From: Bradyrhizobium sp. CCBAU 53338
GTDB lineage: Bacteria; Pseudomonadota; Alphaproteobacteria; Rhizobiales; Xanthobacteraceae
Direction: 5' to 3'
Assembly: GCF_015291665.1 (NCBI RefSeq)
Contig: NZ_CP030049.1
Coordinates: 496,001 to 560,000 of the forward strand
Length of the DNA stretch: 64,000 nt
Shown: positions 29,716 through 39,038 of the stretch, one piece after another
Numbering within the stretch: the first letter of the stretch is position 1
Layout: every line of letters begins with the position of its first letter
Position numbers and translations under genes: made by a program
Notes under the pieces: model-generated
What the model was told of the DNA's origin: nothing
The model's database searches: none
What the model saw: the letters and a program-made list of their open reading frames with translations, nothing else

Positions 29716-31305
29716 ATGTCCGGTGTTGCTGCTGCGTTTCTATGCTCTTCAAGCAAGTCACGGGCGACGGTTTATGATCGGCTCAAGCACATGGTTCCGA
29801 AACTTGCATTTCGCGGTCAGGCGGGGGTCGGCATTGCAGCTTTCATGCACAAGGAAGGTGTTCGATATGCGAGAGCGCTTCAGTCCTCATGCGACTCAGT
29901 GCGCATTGAGCACGATGAACAGGATCCGAATTTTAGGCCCCATGTTGCAATCGCCCATATCCGTAGCCGATGCCGCGGAATCAGCGATGGCGGGGACCTT
30001 CAGCCAATTCACAACAATGCGGGCACCAGCCGCAGTTTGGCAATTTCTCTAGATGGAGCCTTGGTCAATGGCCGTGAACTCAGGGGAGAATTGCTTGCCC
30101 AGGGCTATAGGTTGGGCAGCAACACAGATGCTGAGCTCTTGCTCAAGTGGATTGAAGGCTCTTGTGAAAGAGACTATTGGCGGCACGGTCTGCCCGTCAA
30201 TTACGAAAACATCTTTCGCGACATTGATGACCGAATTGATGGCGCTATTAGCGCGATTCTCCTGGACGGAGAAGGAAATCTGGTTGCATACCGTAATCGA
30301 TGTGGTTTGCGTCCATTGGAAACTATGCAAACAGATGACGGGTTCTTGCTGGTTGCTTCGGAAAATTGTGCCTTTGCCGATCTGGAGGGTAAGACACAGC
30401 AAATCTTACCAGGGCACATCAGGTATGTAGACGGGAAAATGGGGTACTGCGTTGATCGTTCCGTGAGCAACGGGCAATACAAAGCCAAACTCTGCGCCTA
30501 CGAAGCTCTTTACTTAGGAAATCCGAACACATCGGTCGAAGGCCAATCACATTTCGAAACCCGTTACAACATCGGAGCCGCCCTTGGTGGCCTTGTTGCG
30601 CAGCGACTGCAAGGAGAACTAGGCTCCACACTCACAATCGTTTCCTCCATGCCGCATACTGGCGGGCCGTACGCTGATGGTCTGTTTGCATCTCTCGTCG
30701 AATACGGCGTGTTCGCCCAGCGTCGGGAAGTAGTCTCAACGCAATTTTTTCAGCGAACTCTAATCGGTACACCCAGCGAGCGAAAATGTCTCATTGCTCA
30801 AAAGTACCGCGTATCGGAAACGAGCCTTGCTGAAGCCGCGATAATAATTGTCGACGAGGCCCTCATTCGTGGCGATACCAGTCAGGCTGTCACGAATATG
30901 CTGCTTGCCGCTGGGGCCAAAGCCGTACATTGGGCGATCGGTTCGCCGCCCATAGTGGCTCCTAACTACTACGGCATGGGTATCGACACACTAGATGAGT
31001 TGGCATTCTGGCAGATATGGAAACAATTGCCGCCTGAACAGCGCACGCAAATCCTTCGCTTTCACAAGATGGAGCCGCAAGATCTCAAAATCATCGAAAG
31101 CAATATCGCGGCATCCATCAACGCGGCCACGATAACGTATCTGCCGTTTCCACTTCTAGTATCGTTGTTGCCCTGCAGGCAAGACGGCGTCGATTTGTCA
31201 CCGTTTACATTCGAGATGCCAACCCCTGCGGGGCAGAAGCGCGCGAATAGGAACTTGCGCGAATTAGCGGCCGATCTTCCCTATTCGGAATCGATCCTTG
31301 CTTGA
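29716..31305 (+). CDS. PurF-like amidophosphoribosyltransferase homologue with substituted glutaminase site
   Basis: A 529-residue intact protein collinear with PurF: class-II glutaminase domain (LAFRGQAGVGIAAF, AHIRSRCRG, LGSNTDAELLLKWIEG) and a phosphoribosyltransferase domain with a PRPP-type loop (IIIVDEALIRGDTSQAVTNM). In PurF, Cys1 of MCG is the glutaminase nucleophile and an Asn in the HNGNL motif forms the oxyanion hole. Here the start is MSGV and that motif is SLDGALVN, so both are replaced (Ser, Asp). Glutamine hydrolysis is therefore unlikely; it may use free ammonia, another amine, or another reaction. AGGAG precedes the ATG. It heads a three-gene operon of lower GC than the neighbourhood. 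A housekeeping purF role is unlikely. Confidence 0.75.
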   Translation: MSGVAAAFLCSSSKSRATVYDRLKHMVPKLAFRGQAGVGIAAFMHKEGVRYARALQSSCDSVRIEHDEQDPNFRPHVAIAHIRSRCRGISDGGDLQPIHNNAGTSRSLAISLDGALVNGRELRGELLAQGYRLGSNTDAELLLKWIEGSCERDYWRHGLPVNYENIFRDIDDRIDGAISAILLDGEGNLVAYRNRCGLRPLETMQTDDGFLLVASENCAFADLEGKTQQILPGHIRYVDGKMGYCVDRSVSNGQYKAKLCAYEALYLGNPNTSVEGQSHFETRYNIGAALGGLVAQRLQGELGSTLTIVSSMPHTGGPYADGLFASLVEYGVFAQRREVVSTQFFQRTLIGTPSERKCLIAQKYRVSETSLAEAAIIIVDEALIRGDTSQAVTNMLLAAGAKAVHWAIGSPPIVAPNYYGMGIDTLDELAFWQIWKQLPPEQRTQILRFHKMEPQDLKIIESNIAASINAATITYLPFPLLVSLLPCRQDGVDLSPFTFEMPTPAGQKRANRNLRELAADLPYSESILA

Positions 31306-31314
31306 GGTCAAATC

Positions 31315-31995
31315 ATGAAACCGGTTCTCGTCTTTGATTGGAATGGAACGCTGCTCGATGATACGTACGCACTGCTCCAAACGACAAATGCCATACTAGA
31401 TCGCTTTGGTCATGCAACAATCGACATGAGCACCTTCCGGGAACATTGCGATGTTCCGCTATCTCTTCTTTATCGCAGTCTCGGAATGTCGCAAGACGAG
31501 GTTGCGACGGTGGATCGCGATGGCAGTGCAATCTTTCACGACACGTACGAACCTCTTGCGGGTAAAGCCGATCTGCGCGAGGGCGCGCGCAGGGTGTTGG
31601 AGTTAGCGCACCAAGAAGCAGCTTCGTCCATCATCGTGAGCAACCATATAGTCGATCCTCTGCGCTCCCAATTGAGAAGACTTGGGATCGACGACTACAT
31701 CAACGATGTGCTCGCCTTTGAAAACCGCACTACCCAATATAAATCGATGAGCAAGGGAGAGCGGCTTCGTCTATACATGCAGAAAAACAACCTGAAGCCG
31801 GCGTCAACCTTCATCATCGGCGATATGCCGGTCGAAACGGATATCGCGCGCAATCTCGGACTCGTAAGCATATCCATTACCGGTGGATTTGTTTCGGAGT
31901 CGCGCTTGCGCGCGGCGCGTCCTGACTACACGATTAACAACCATCATGAGCTGTTACCAATCTTACAAAGGCACGGGTTTTTTCGGAATGCATAA
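31315..31995 (+). CDS. HAD-superfamily hydrolase
   Basis: A 226-residue intact protein with HAD motifs: motif I VFDWNGTLLDD (nucleophile Asp; the usual second Asp is Asn), motif II SIIVSNH, a Lys in NRTTQYKSMSKGERL, and motif IV FIIGDMPVETDIA. The helical cap between motifs I and II resembles phosphoglycolate-phosphatase-type members. With DxN instead of DxD, acid/base catalysis may be altered. It begins nine bases after the PurF-like gene and four bases before the dehydrogenase, so the three are co-transcribed. Substrate unknown; a phosphoribosyl-type intermediate from gene one is a reasonable guess. Confidence 0.75.
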   Translation: MKPVLVFDWNGTLLDDTYALLQTTNAILDRFGHATIDMSTFREHCDVPLSLLYRSLGMSQDEVATVDRDGSAIFHDTYEPLAGKADLREGARRVLELAHQEAASSIIVSNHIVDPLRSQLRRLGIDDYINDVLAFENRTTQYKSMSKGERLRLYMQKNNLKPASTFIIGDMPVETDIARNLGLVSISITGGFVSESRLRAARPDYTINNHHELLPILQRHGFFRNA

Positions 31996-31998
31996 ATC

Positions 31999-32904
31999 AT
32001 GATTGGCGAGGAATCATCACCCAACGTCGCTCCTAAAACGGCGAAGCAGAGAATAGGCCTTATCGGAGCTGGACGCATGGGAACCGGTATCGGTATCAGC
32101 CTATTGCGTCACCAAATCGAGCTGCATATCAAAGCGAACAAAACTCGCTTCGGTGCGGATCGCTTGACTGGTGCAGGTGCCCATGAACATCCTTCGATCG
32201 CCGAGTTGGCGCGGCATGTAAACGCCGTCGTGTTATCCTTGCCTTCCAGCCGCGAGGTTGAGGCAGTATGCCTTGGGCAAGATGGGCTGTTCGTCCATAT
32301 GCCCCGAGGAGGGTTGATAATTGACTGCTCGACGTCTTATCCTGCTTCAACGGTCGCACTGGCTGAGCAGGCGCAAAAATGCGGCCTAAGCTTTATGGAC
32401 GCTCCAGTAACGCGGAGCCCCGAACAAGCAGAGCTAGGCCTTCTCAACGCGATCGTTGGATCGAATGAAAAGCTTTTTCCTGTCGCTGAGGGCATTCTTG
32501 GTGCGTTTTGTGAGACCGTTCTTCATGTCGGAGATGTCGGACAAGGTCACAAGCTCAAGCTTGTTTACAACAGCATGACTATGGGGATAGCGGCGGTAGC
32601 CGCGGAGGTTTGCCAGTTTGCGTGCGGCCTTGACGTCGATCTCGTAACACTCCGCTCTCTGGTTAGTCGGGGCTCCACCAATAGCGGAATATTTCAAGCC
32701 TTCGTGTCCTTTTTGTTAGGCGAGAAACCCGATGTTCTGGCAATCTCAATCGCGAATTCCGCAAAGGATATTGAGTGCGCTGTGCGCCTGGCAGGCGAGA
32801 GCGCAGTTCCGGTGCCGGTCTTGGCTGCCGCCGCACACAAATTAAATGTCTCAGTTGTTGCGGGCAAAGGCGAACTCACACTACCTCATCTGTCTCGCCC
32901 ATGA
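31999..32904 (+). CDS. beta-hydroxyacid dehydrogenase (HIBADH/6PGDH family)
   Basis: A 301-residue intact protein. The N-terminal Rossmann motif is IGLIGAGRMGTGIG (about residues 17-30). The substrate loop reads DAPVTRSPEQAELG where many members have SGG, and the catalytic Lys region is GQGHKLKLVYNSM (Lys at the family position). Such enzymes oxidise 3-hydroxy acids with NAD or NADP, or run in reverse. Third gene of the PurF-like operon. Its C-terminal half has a close paralogue on the opposite strand at the right edge of the window (63523-64000), with about 20 differences in some 157 residues. Confidence 0.82.
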   Translation: MIGEESSPNVAPKTAKQRIGLIGAGRMGTGIGISLLRHQIELHIKANKTRFGADRLTGAGAHEHPSIAELARHVNAVVLSLPSSREVEAVCLGQDGLFVHMPRGGLIIDCSTSYPASTVALAEQAQKCGLSFMDAPVTRSPEQAELGLLNAIVGSNEKLFPVAEGILGAFCETVLHVGDVGQGHKLKLVYNSMTMGIAAVAAEVCQFACGLDVDLVTLRSLVSRGSTNSGIFQAFVSFLLGEKPDVLAISIANSAKDIECAVRLAGESAVPVPVLAAAAHKLNVSVVAGKGELTLPHLSRP

Positions 32905-33212
32905 GCTCCTCGGCCTATTCATAGCAATCGAGAGCGGGCTCTAACCGCGGAGCGAGTGCAGATCGTCGTTATGGAGAGGTGTAGCTGGCGGGGCCGCGGC
33001 CCTCTATCGGTCTGCGCATTTTCATCGATGCAGTGTACGCATCCGGGCAACCCTACGATTACCCACATTTTTTGAGGTGTACTGTGCCGAAAAACTTGAG
33101 TCGCCAGAAACGCTTGTGATTCTTTGACGGGTACCTGATTCGAGAAGAGGTGCTCTATGGACTGACTTCACGCGCGCGGGATGAGAAGGCGGATCGGTTG
33201 ACGTCTGACGCG

Positions 33213-33415
33213 GTGACCTGGTTTGACCGTGAAGCAGCGCTTTGCGAATTCCATGACACTCGGCTTGGCGAGAGAATTCGCATGCTGCTGAAGCAGATCG
33301 GCGGAGACATCGGACAGAGCATTCCGATGGTGTGCCAAGACTGGGCTAATACCAAGGCGGCCTATCGTTTCTTTCTCCAATGAACGAGTAAGCGAGGCCG
33401 ACATCCTGTCACAGT
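33213..33415 (+). pseudogene. IS4/Tn5-type transposase, N-terminal fragment
   Basis: Reads TWFDREAALCEFHDTRLGER then QIGGDIGQSIPMVCQDWANT KAAYRFF, the N-terminus of a Tn5-like IS4 transposase. A one-base change puts the next block (NERVSEADIL) in another frame, then homology stops near 33410. A nearly identical, longer copy in the same orientation starts at 39039. Confidence 0.82.
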
Positions 33416-33449
33416 GCCGGCCTTTGGCATGAGTTGCATCGTGTCGAGA

Positions 33450-34009
33450 CATGATGCATCCGCGCCACGTCCGCGTTTCACCGTATTGGCGACCGGCGCG
33501 AGTACATCTGATTGGCAGCTTCATTCCACGAGGCGACCTAAGTGCGGCAAGGCCGCCGCTTTTGTTGACCAGGCGATTGCCGGCATCTGAGCCGCTTCGC
33601 GCGAGAAGATCGGTGCTTTCCCGGTACGACGTTTGGAATTGTGCGAACGGATTGTCGGGCGGAGGGAGCTCCAGCCACTCGTCGTCGTACTCGGGACGGT
33701 CGTGCTCGAGTCCGTAGTCGAAATCTTCGACCACGTGGTGGGAGCCGGTGTTGGTTTCCTGATGGTTCTCGACGCCCTCCGGATACTCCCAGACCCTAGG
33801 GAAAGTCTTCCCAATTCCGGATGCTTAATAACGGCTTCATGGTGGAGCTCCGGTCCCATCTGTCGCTCGTCGCTGCAAACGGCGTTCCAGTCCAGCAGGT
33901 CCGAATCGATTTCGTGTATCTCGCCAAAACGTCGATGTCTGATACGGGCGGTTCCATTGCAGTAGACGTACATCACCAGCGATTTCCCGACTCTTTCCGA
34001 TGGCATCAT
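33450..34009 (-). pseudogene. unrecognised gene, truncated and frameshifted
   Basis: From ATG 34009 the reverse strand encodes ERVGKSLVMYVYCNGTARIR and HHEAVIKHPELGRLSLG. After a shift near 33790 it continues YPEGVENHQETNTGSHHVVE and EYDDEWLELPPPDNPFAQFQ. The composition (acidic, Pro/Trp-rich) looks like a real soluble protein but I do not recognise the family. The 3' end merges into the IS4-type fragment, so it was truncated. Opposite-strand frames are also open here, so strand assignment is tentative. Confidence 0.4.
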
Positions 34010-34319
34010 ACCATCGGAGCGCGCCCGCGGTCGAAGCGGATTGTCGATCGCCGATAACCGACGAAGGAGTGCACGACCGGCGTCGAGCAATGGACAGGAG
34101 TCGGATCCCGCGCCCAACATACGGCCATGAAGAAGGTCGTGAAAAGCGATGTCATCGGACAGCATGGAATGTCCCTCATCGAGGGAATCGTTCTCTTGGA
34201 GTTCATGTTCTATCCGACCGGCGGCGTCGAAGCGGAGATCGACGGCTTCATCGAGTTGCGTGACGCCGAAACGGGCGAGGTCGCAACTGGTAGTGTCCAG
34301 TATCTTTCGCACATTGATC

Positions 34320-36919
34320 AGGCGACGACTCCGGTCTCAGAGAGTTGCTGCTGATAGAGCGGTCGCATATTCATGTAGCATTTGGTCGACCACGCGTTCC
34401 GGCAATGTGCCGCAGCCGTGCCACTGCCAAGTTGAGACAGGATTGACCGTCAGGAAAGGCGCCGATGACACGGGTTCGTCGCCGGATCTCCTTCATGATG
34501 CGCTCGAGCGGATTGTTAACCGGTATGAGGATGGCGCGGTCACTGTTTCCGCTACTGGCTTTTCGAACTGGTGGCATATGCTGCGAGTATCCGGGATAGA
34601 GGCTCCGGGAGCACGAAGGTGCGGGCGGCCGGTTCGTACGATGAGCTGCGAGCTCGTTTTGTTAGGTGGCCGCCTCTTACGACTCGCCCGGTTGCGCCGA
34701 GAGCGCGAATCCGTAGTTGTCGTGTCGCCCGCCGCTCTCGTTATCAACGTGGCGGGTAGGAAAGACGGACATGCGACGCGTAATCGGAATGGATATCCAC
34801 CGCACCTTCTGGGAGGTGGCGATTTGGGAAGGAGGCGTGCTGCGGCACGCAGGCCGGGTCGACATGACCCGCGTGGCACTTGAAGGCTTCGGGAGGACGC
34901 CTAAGCCGACGGACGAGGTCGTTCTGGAAGCGACTGGCAATAGCATGGCAGCGTCGCGCGTACTGTCGCCTTTCGTCGCCCGGGAGGTGATCGCCAACCC
35001 GCTGCAGGTGAAGGCGATCGCCCATGCGCATGTGAAGACCGACAAGGTTGATGCAGGCACTCTCGCGAACCTTTACGTCGCGGGCTACTTGCCCGAAGTG
35101 TGGACGCCGGACGCGGTTACCGAGCGATTGCGCCGGCTGGTGGCGCGGCGTTACCAGATTGTACGTCGTCGAACACGCGTAAAGAATGAGGTGCATGCGA
35201 TCCTTGCGTCGCATCTTGTTCCGAAGTGCCTTCACTCTGACCTGCTCAACCAGCGCGGCCGAGTGTGGCTTGCACGGCAGGTCGTGCCGGCAGATGAGCA
35301 GCCGGCACTTGAGCGGAATATCCGTGAACTCGATCGGCTCGCCGAAGACCAGGCGGAGTTGGACCGCGAGATCGCACTGAGTGTCATGGGCGACAGTCCC
35401 GTGCGAAGGCTGATGACGATCACGAGCGTCAACCTAACGGTGGCCGTCGGCATCATCGCGGCGGTCGGCGACGTCACGCGAGTCAAGAGCCCACAGAAGC
35501 TGGTGAGCTACTTCGGCCTGAATCCACGGGTACGCCAGTCGGGCCTCGGCGCTGCCCATCATGGGCGCATCAGCAAGGTTGGTCGCAGCCACGCGCGGGC
35601 GATGCTGGTCGAGGCGGAATGGGGTGCTGCAAAGAGGCCTTGTTCGTTCGCATCAGGGCGAAGCGGGGGCATCAGATCGCGGCGGTCGCGCTTGCCCGTA
35701 AGCTCACTGTCCTATGCAGGCATCTGCTGACCAAGCAGGAAGACTATCTTTGGGCGCGGCCGGCTCCGGTGGCGAGCAAGATGCGCGCCATGGATGGAGG
35801 CTCAGGCGGGGCGGCCGCAGAAGAAAGGCAATCGCCGGGGGGACCACTTACGCCTATAACGTCAAGTCTCTGCGCGACCAGGAACGTCAGGTCGCCGAAC
35901 TCGCCGAGAAGAGTTACGTACGATTTGTAACGTACTGGAAAGTATGTCCGCCGAGGGCGCGGCGCGCGGACGCCTCAACCCGATAAGGCTTGAATAGGCT
36001 GCCTGGCCGCGCTTCCAGCCGACACGCCGCTCTTCGCCACGAGGTCGCCCGCGCCAACCGCGGCGCGGCTCTCTTGGGTATGAATGGCCTTGAGCATGTG
36101 GCTCACCTCGCGGACCCGGGTCGACGGCACGAGGCTGAAGACATTGCGATAAAAATGCACCATGCGGCGCTGATAGCGTACCCCCCGTAGTAATCCGTAA
36201 CGCTTTCGGCAAGACCTCGGCAGGCATCGGAAACCACCAACTGCACGCCCTTGAGACCACGATCGACGAGATGCCGCAAAAACGATGACCAGCCGGACTT
36301 GCCTCCGTGGCACCTTCACAGATGCCGAGGATCCCCCGGAATCCCTCGGCATTGACGGCCGAGGCCATCAGCAGCGACACGTTGCGAACTTCACCGGCCC
36401 AGCTGCGCTTCATCACAATGCCATCGAGATAGAGATACGGATGCTCGTCCTCGATCCTGCGATTCCGCCATGCCTCGATCTTGGCATAGATCTTCTTGTT
36501 CAGGTTCGACACTGTGCTCGGGCTGACCCGGGTGCCCCACAGCGCCTCCGTGATGTCTTCGACCCGGCGAACTGAAATCCCGGCCAGATACATCTCGATC
36601 AGCGCCTCCTCAACCGAGCTCTCCCGCCTCTGGTAGCGCTCGATAGTCGCCGTCTCGAAGGTTTGCCGCCGTAGCTTCTGGCCTTCAAATTGACGTCGCC
36701 CGCCTTGGTTTGCAGCGTTCGTTCGTAGCTGCCCGCCCGCGTGTCCTGCTGGGCCTGGCTCCGCTCATAGCGTCCGACACCGCACAGCAGGTCCGCTTCG
36801 GCCTCCAGCATGGCATTCAGCGTCTCTTCTACCGTTCCGCGGACCATCTCGCCCAGGTGATCGCGAATCCGGGCTTCATCTATCTGGATCACCTGACCCA
36901 TGGCATTCCCATCGTTCAT
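34320..36919 (-). pseudogene. IS256-family transposase, split and frameshifted
   Basis: Starts at 36919 with MNDGNAMGQVIQIDEARIRD, GTVEETLNAMLEAEADLLCG and VNLKARSYGGKP. After a shift near 36650 it continues MYLAGISVRRVEDITEALWG, NLNKKIYAKIEAWRNRRIED and LDGIVMKRSWAGEVRNVSLL (catalytic Asp), then decays by 36000. The C-terminal NNPLERIMKEIRRRTRVIGA (catalytic Glu) and CLNLAVARLRHIAGT lie beyond the IS110 insert, ending at 34320. It belongs to a different IS256 subgroup from the remnant at 1542-2665. Confidence 0.85.
34771..35986 (+). pseudogene. IS110-family transposase, frameshifted, inside IS256
   Basis: From ATG 34771: MRRVIGMDIHRTFWEVAIWE with the first Asp of the DEDD site, VVLEATGNS (Glu), HVKTDKVDAGTLANLYVAGY (two Asp). 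The C-terminal transposase_20 domain reads VTRVKSPQKLVSYFGLNPRV and HHGRISKVGRSHARAMLVEA. A shift near 35625 and another near 35800 break the tail (VRIRAKRGHQIAAVALARKL, TYAYNVKSLRDQERQVAELA), ending 35986. IS110 elements lack long terminal repeats, so the outer limits (about 34580 and 35990) are set by where IS256 sequence resumes. Confidence 0.88.
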
Positions 36920-37322
36920 CCAAAGCTCCTTCATTCTAGAAGAAGCCGTCAGTGCTGAAAGAGCGAAAGATTCTGTACGCAACCTGCTCCTGCGGGTCCA
37001 GGGCAAGGCCACTGAGCGCGAACGACTGCAGGTGGAGACCGAGGAAACGTTCGAATTCGCGTGCGCCGACGCTGACATCGAATACTGGACCAAAGGCACG
37101 GCTCCCGTCCTGCTGATCGTCGTGGCTCTGAAGACGCGGAAGGCCTACTGCAAATCGCTGAAGGAGTGGTTTGCGGATCCGGAGCGCCGTAAGTCCCGCA
37201 GGTCGTCTTCGAGAAGGCGAACCTACCAACGCTAAGGGGTGTCCCAATGGGGCGATCTGAGTACAATAGGACCTATGCTTGGTGGCAGGATTAAGCCGCC
37301 ACACTAAAAGCGAGGACTACGC

Positions 37323-38033
37323 ATGCGCCCGAATTATCTTTTCGGAATGAGGCAAGCCGCGAGGCAAGCAAAGGCACTCCAAATTCCCGAAATCGCCGCT
37401 ATCGAGTTTGGCGTCGCTGGCGGTATGGGACTGCTGGAGATGGAACAAGTCGCTGAGAGTCTTCAGGCTGAAACGGGAGTTCGCTTCCGACTCTACGGCT
37501 TCGATCTGGAAACTGGCTTGCCACCCTCTGACGATTACCGAGATCTGCCATACCTCTGGCGCGCCGGTTTTTTCAAAATGGATAGGGCTAAATTGGAGCG
37601 TCAATTAAAGCGCGCCACCCTGATAATCGGCAACGTCGGCGAGACGGTTCTGGCGTTTATCGAACGCTATTCGCCACCTGTTATCGGCTTTGTGTCTTTC
37701 GACCTCGACCTCTATACAAGTACTAAGCCGGCACTAAACCTTTTCAACTCTGCTGCATCTCATTTTCTACCACGGACCTTCTGCTACTTTGACGATATCG
37801 TCGGTGATCTTGATGAAGTACACTGCGAATGGGTTGGGGAACTTCTGGCAATCCGGGAATTTAACGATGCTCACGCAGCGCGGAAAATCGCAAAGATAAA
37901 CGGTCTGTCTTGGAAGTTTGGCGCACCAACGCAGTGGCATGACCAGATCTTTGTGTTGCACCTGTTCGATCACCCCGCCTACAAGCAATACATCAATGAG
38001 CGGACGGACTGGCAACTGCCCCTACCAGAATAA
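37323..38033 (+). CDS. SAM-methyltransferase-like protein of unknown role
   Basis: A 236-residue intact soluble protein. EFGVAGGMGLLEMEQVAESL near residue 28 resembles the SAM-binding motif I of class I methyltransferases (TylF-like), LYGFDLETGLPPSDDY the motif II region, and FVSFDLDLYTSTKPALNLF together with YFDDIVGD resembles the metal- or substrate-binding region. No methyl acceptor can be named. IS debris lies on both sides and no partner gene is adjacent. A hairpin-rich leader (GGCAGGATTAAGCCGCC) and GCGAGGAC ribosome site precede the ATG. The family call is moderately sure. Confidence 0.55.
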   Translation: MRPNYLFGMRQAARQAKALQIPEIAAIEFGVAGGMGLLEMEQVAESLQAETGVRFRLYGFDLETGLPPSDDYRDLPYLWRAGFFKMDRAKLERQLKRATLIIGNVGETVLAFIERYSPPVIGFVSFDLDLYTSTKPALNLFNSAASHFLPRTFCYFDDIVGDLDEVHCEWVGELLAIREFNDAHAARKIAKINGLSWKFGAPTQWHDQIFVLHLFDHPAYKQYINERTDWQLPLPE

Positions 38034-38040
38034 GTTAGCT

Positions 38041-38218
38041 GGTCCCGGCCTTGCGGCAGATCTCCGCCACCGCAACCCCGTCACTGCCCTGCTTCAGGAT
38101 GAGCGCCTTCTGGGCGTCCGAAAACTTCGAAGCCTTCATCGTCCTTCGCTCCTCCCAGCCAGGGAACCGGTGCGAAAAACTCTAGCCAAAAATGGTCCAG
38201 TTTGCCGGCCTCAGATCA
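38041..38218 (-). mobile_element. IS3-family 5' end fragment
   Basis: The terminal repeat TGATCTGAGGCCGGCAAACT ends at 38218, followed by the start of an orfA (MKASKFSDAQKALILKQGSD) that is cut at 38041. It is a second copy of the end of the element at 27970-28960, in the same orientation, directly downstream of the methyltransferase-like gene. Confidence 0.8.
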
Positions 38219-38219
38219 G

Positions 38220-38490
38220 AAGATGGACGGGCAAGGTTCACGGAAGAGCAGGTTATCGCAGTGTTGAAGGAGCATGAGGCTGGAGCGACGACAGCAGGCC
38301 TGGCTCGCAAACACGGGTCTCCGAGGCGACGATCTACAATTGGAAGGCCAAGTTCGGCGGCATGGAAGTCTCCGAAGCCAAGCGGCTGAAGCGCTCGAGG
38401 AAGAGAACGCGAAGCTGAAGAAGCTGCTGGCCGAGCAGATGCTCGATGCGGCGGCACTGCGCGAGCTTTTGTCAAAAAATGTATGGTTCA
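38220..38490 (+). pseudogene. IS3-family OrfA fragment (different subgroup)
   Basis: Reads RARFTEEQVIAVLKEHEAGA, then after a shift near 38325 ATIYNWKAKFGGMEVSEAKR and LEEENAKLKKLLAEQMLDAA with its coiled coil. It ends near 38480 without an orfB. The start codon and left end are lost at the junction with the preceding IS3 end. Confidence 0.8.
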
Positions 38491-38769
38491 CCCCGTCCGT
38501 GTAAGGGTTCGTAACAACGAAAATGACACTTCCAGTTGCATAAATGTATCCGGCCTCTCGTGAGTGGACTGCTGTTGCAGCCAGGCCATGATGAGATCTG
38601 CGCACGCCGTTCCCAATAAATGGTTCGGGCACGAAGCCCGTTTTTTGCACAGGCCTTACGGCATGTTGATCCACTGTTTCGTCATCACTGTTCCCGAGCC
38701 ATGCAATCGAAGCCAGCGTCAGGTGAAAGCAGGATCTCTGCGTTCGTAGAGAGCTCAAGACCACCCAGA

Positions 38770-39030
38770 CAATGCGTGCGGATTCCGAGATGATGGTGCG
38801 CACCGTACCGACTTGATGGCGCGCAGGGTTCCGAAATGATCGCGCCCAGCATTCCGAGCATTTTCCGCGCAGCATTCGGATTTGATCGCGCGCAGATTCG
38901 GATGGTGTGAGGCCCGATCGTTGGGCCAATTCTCCGGCTGGAAGCAGCTGGGAGGATTGGATGCCGACGAGGAGGGTTATCATGCGCCAGGTGCGCGAGA
39001 TTGTGAGGCTGAGCCTTGCATCGGGAGGCG
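38770..39030 (+). mobile_element. IS21-type left end with internal repeats and IstA start
   Basis: Between 38770 and 38910 short repeats of the type TTCCGAAATGATCGCGC recur (near 38784, 38827, 38848, 38873), as in the multi-repeat transposase-binding ends of IS21 elements. A frame from 38960 begins MPTRRVIMRQVREIVRLSLA SGGV, like the IstA N-terminus, and stops at the IS4-type element starting near 39036. Everything else of IS21 is gone. Confidence 0.6.
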
Positions 39031-39038
39031 TCCGACGC

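Larger units (their letters stand above)
34292..36986 (-). mobile_element. IS256-family element interrupted by IS110
   Basis: Ends are approximately inverted: GTGTCCAGTATCTTTCGC starting near 34293 and, read in reverse from 36986, GCGTACAGAATCTTTCGC (15 of 18 match). The reverse-strand transposase is split into an N-terminal part (36919 down to about 36000) and a C-terminal part (about 34580 down to 34320) by an IS110 element. The whole sits inside a DUF4365 gene. The expected 8-9-bp target duplication is at best degenerate (AAC-rich on both sides). Confidence 0.75.
34127..37235 (+). pseudogene. DUF4365 gene split by nested IS256/IS110 insertion
   Basis: The 5' part (34127-34291) encodes MKKVVKSDVIGQHGMSLIEG, FMFYPTGGVEAEIDGFIELR DAETGEV. 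The 3' part (about 36987-37235) encodes NLLLRVQGKATERERLQVET, ADIEYWTKGTAPVLLIVVAL and LKEWFADPERRKS. Together they are collinear with DUF4365 proteins, often found in defence or nuclease-like contexts with unknown reaction. The break falls exactly between GEV and NLLLRVQ, two adjacent segments of the family. An additional frameshift near 37200 spoils the tail. Confidence 0.75.

Noticed and set aside
29596..29720. nod box upstream of the PurF-like operon
   Set aside because: The long conserved nod-box pattern (ATC-N9-GAT repeats) is not present; only the sigma-54-like spacing was seen.
29716..31305. Housekeeping purF
   Set aside because: The catalytic Cys and oxyanion Asn are replaced and the neighbours are not purine genes.
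38770..38910. CRISPR-like short repeats
   Set aside because: The repeats are few, unevenly spaced and imperfect, and are followed by an IstA-like start, so they fit IS21 terminal repeats.
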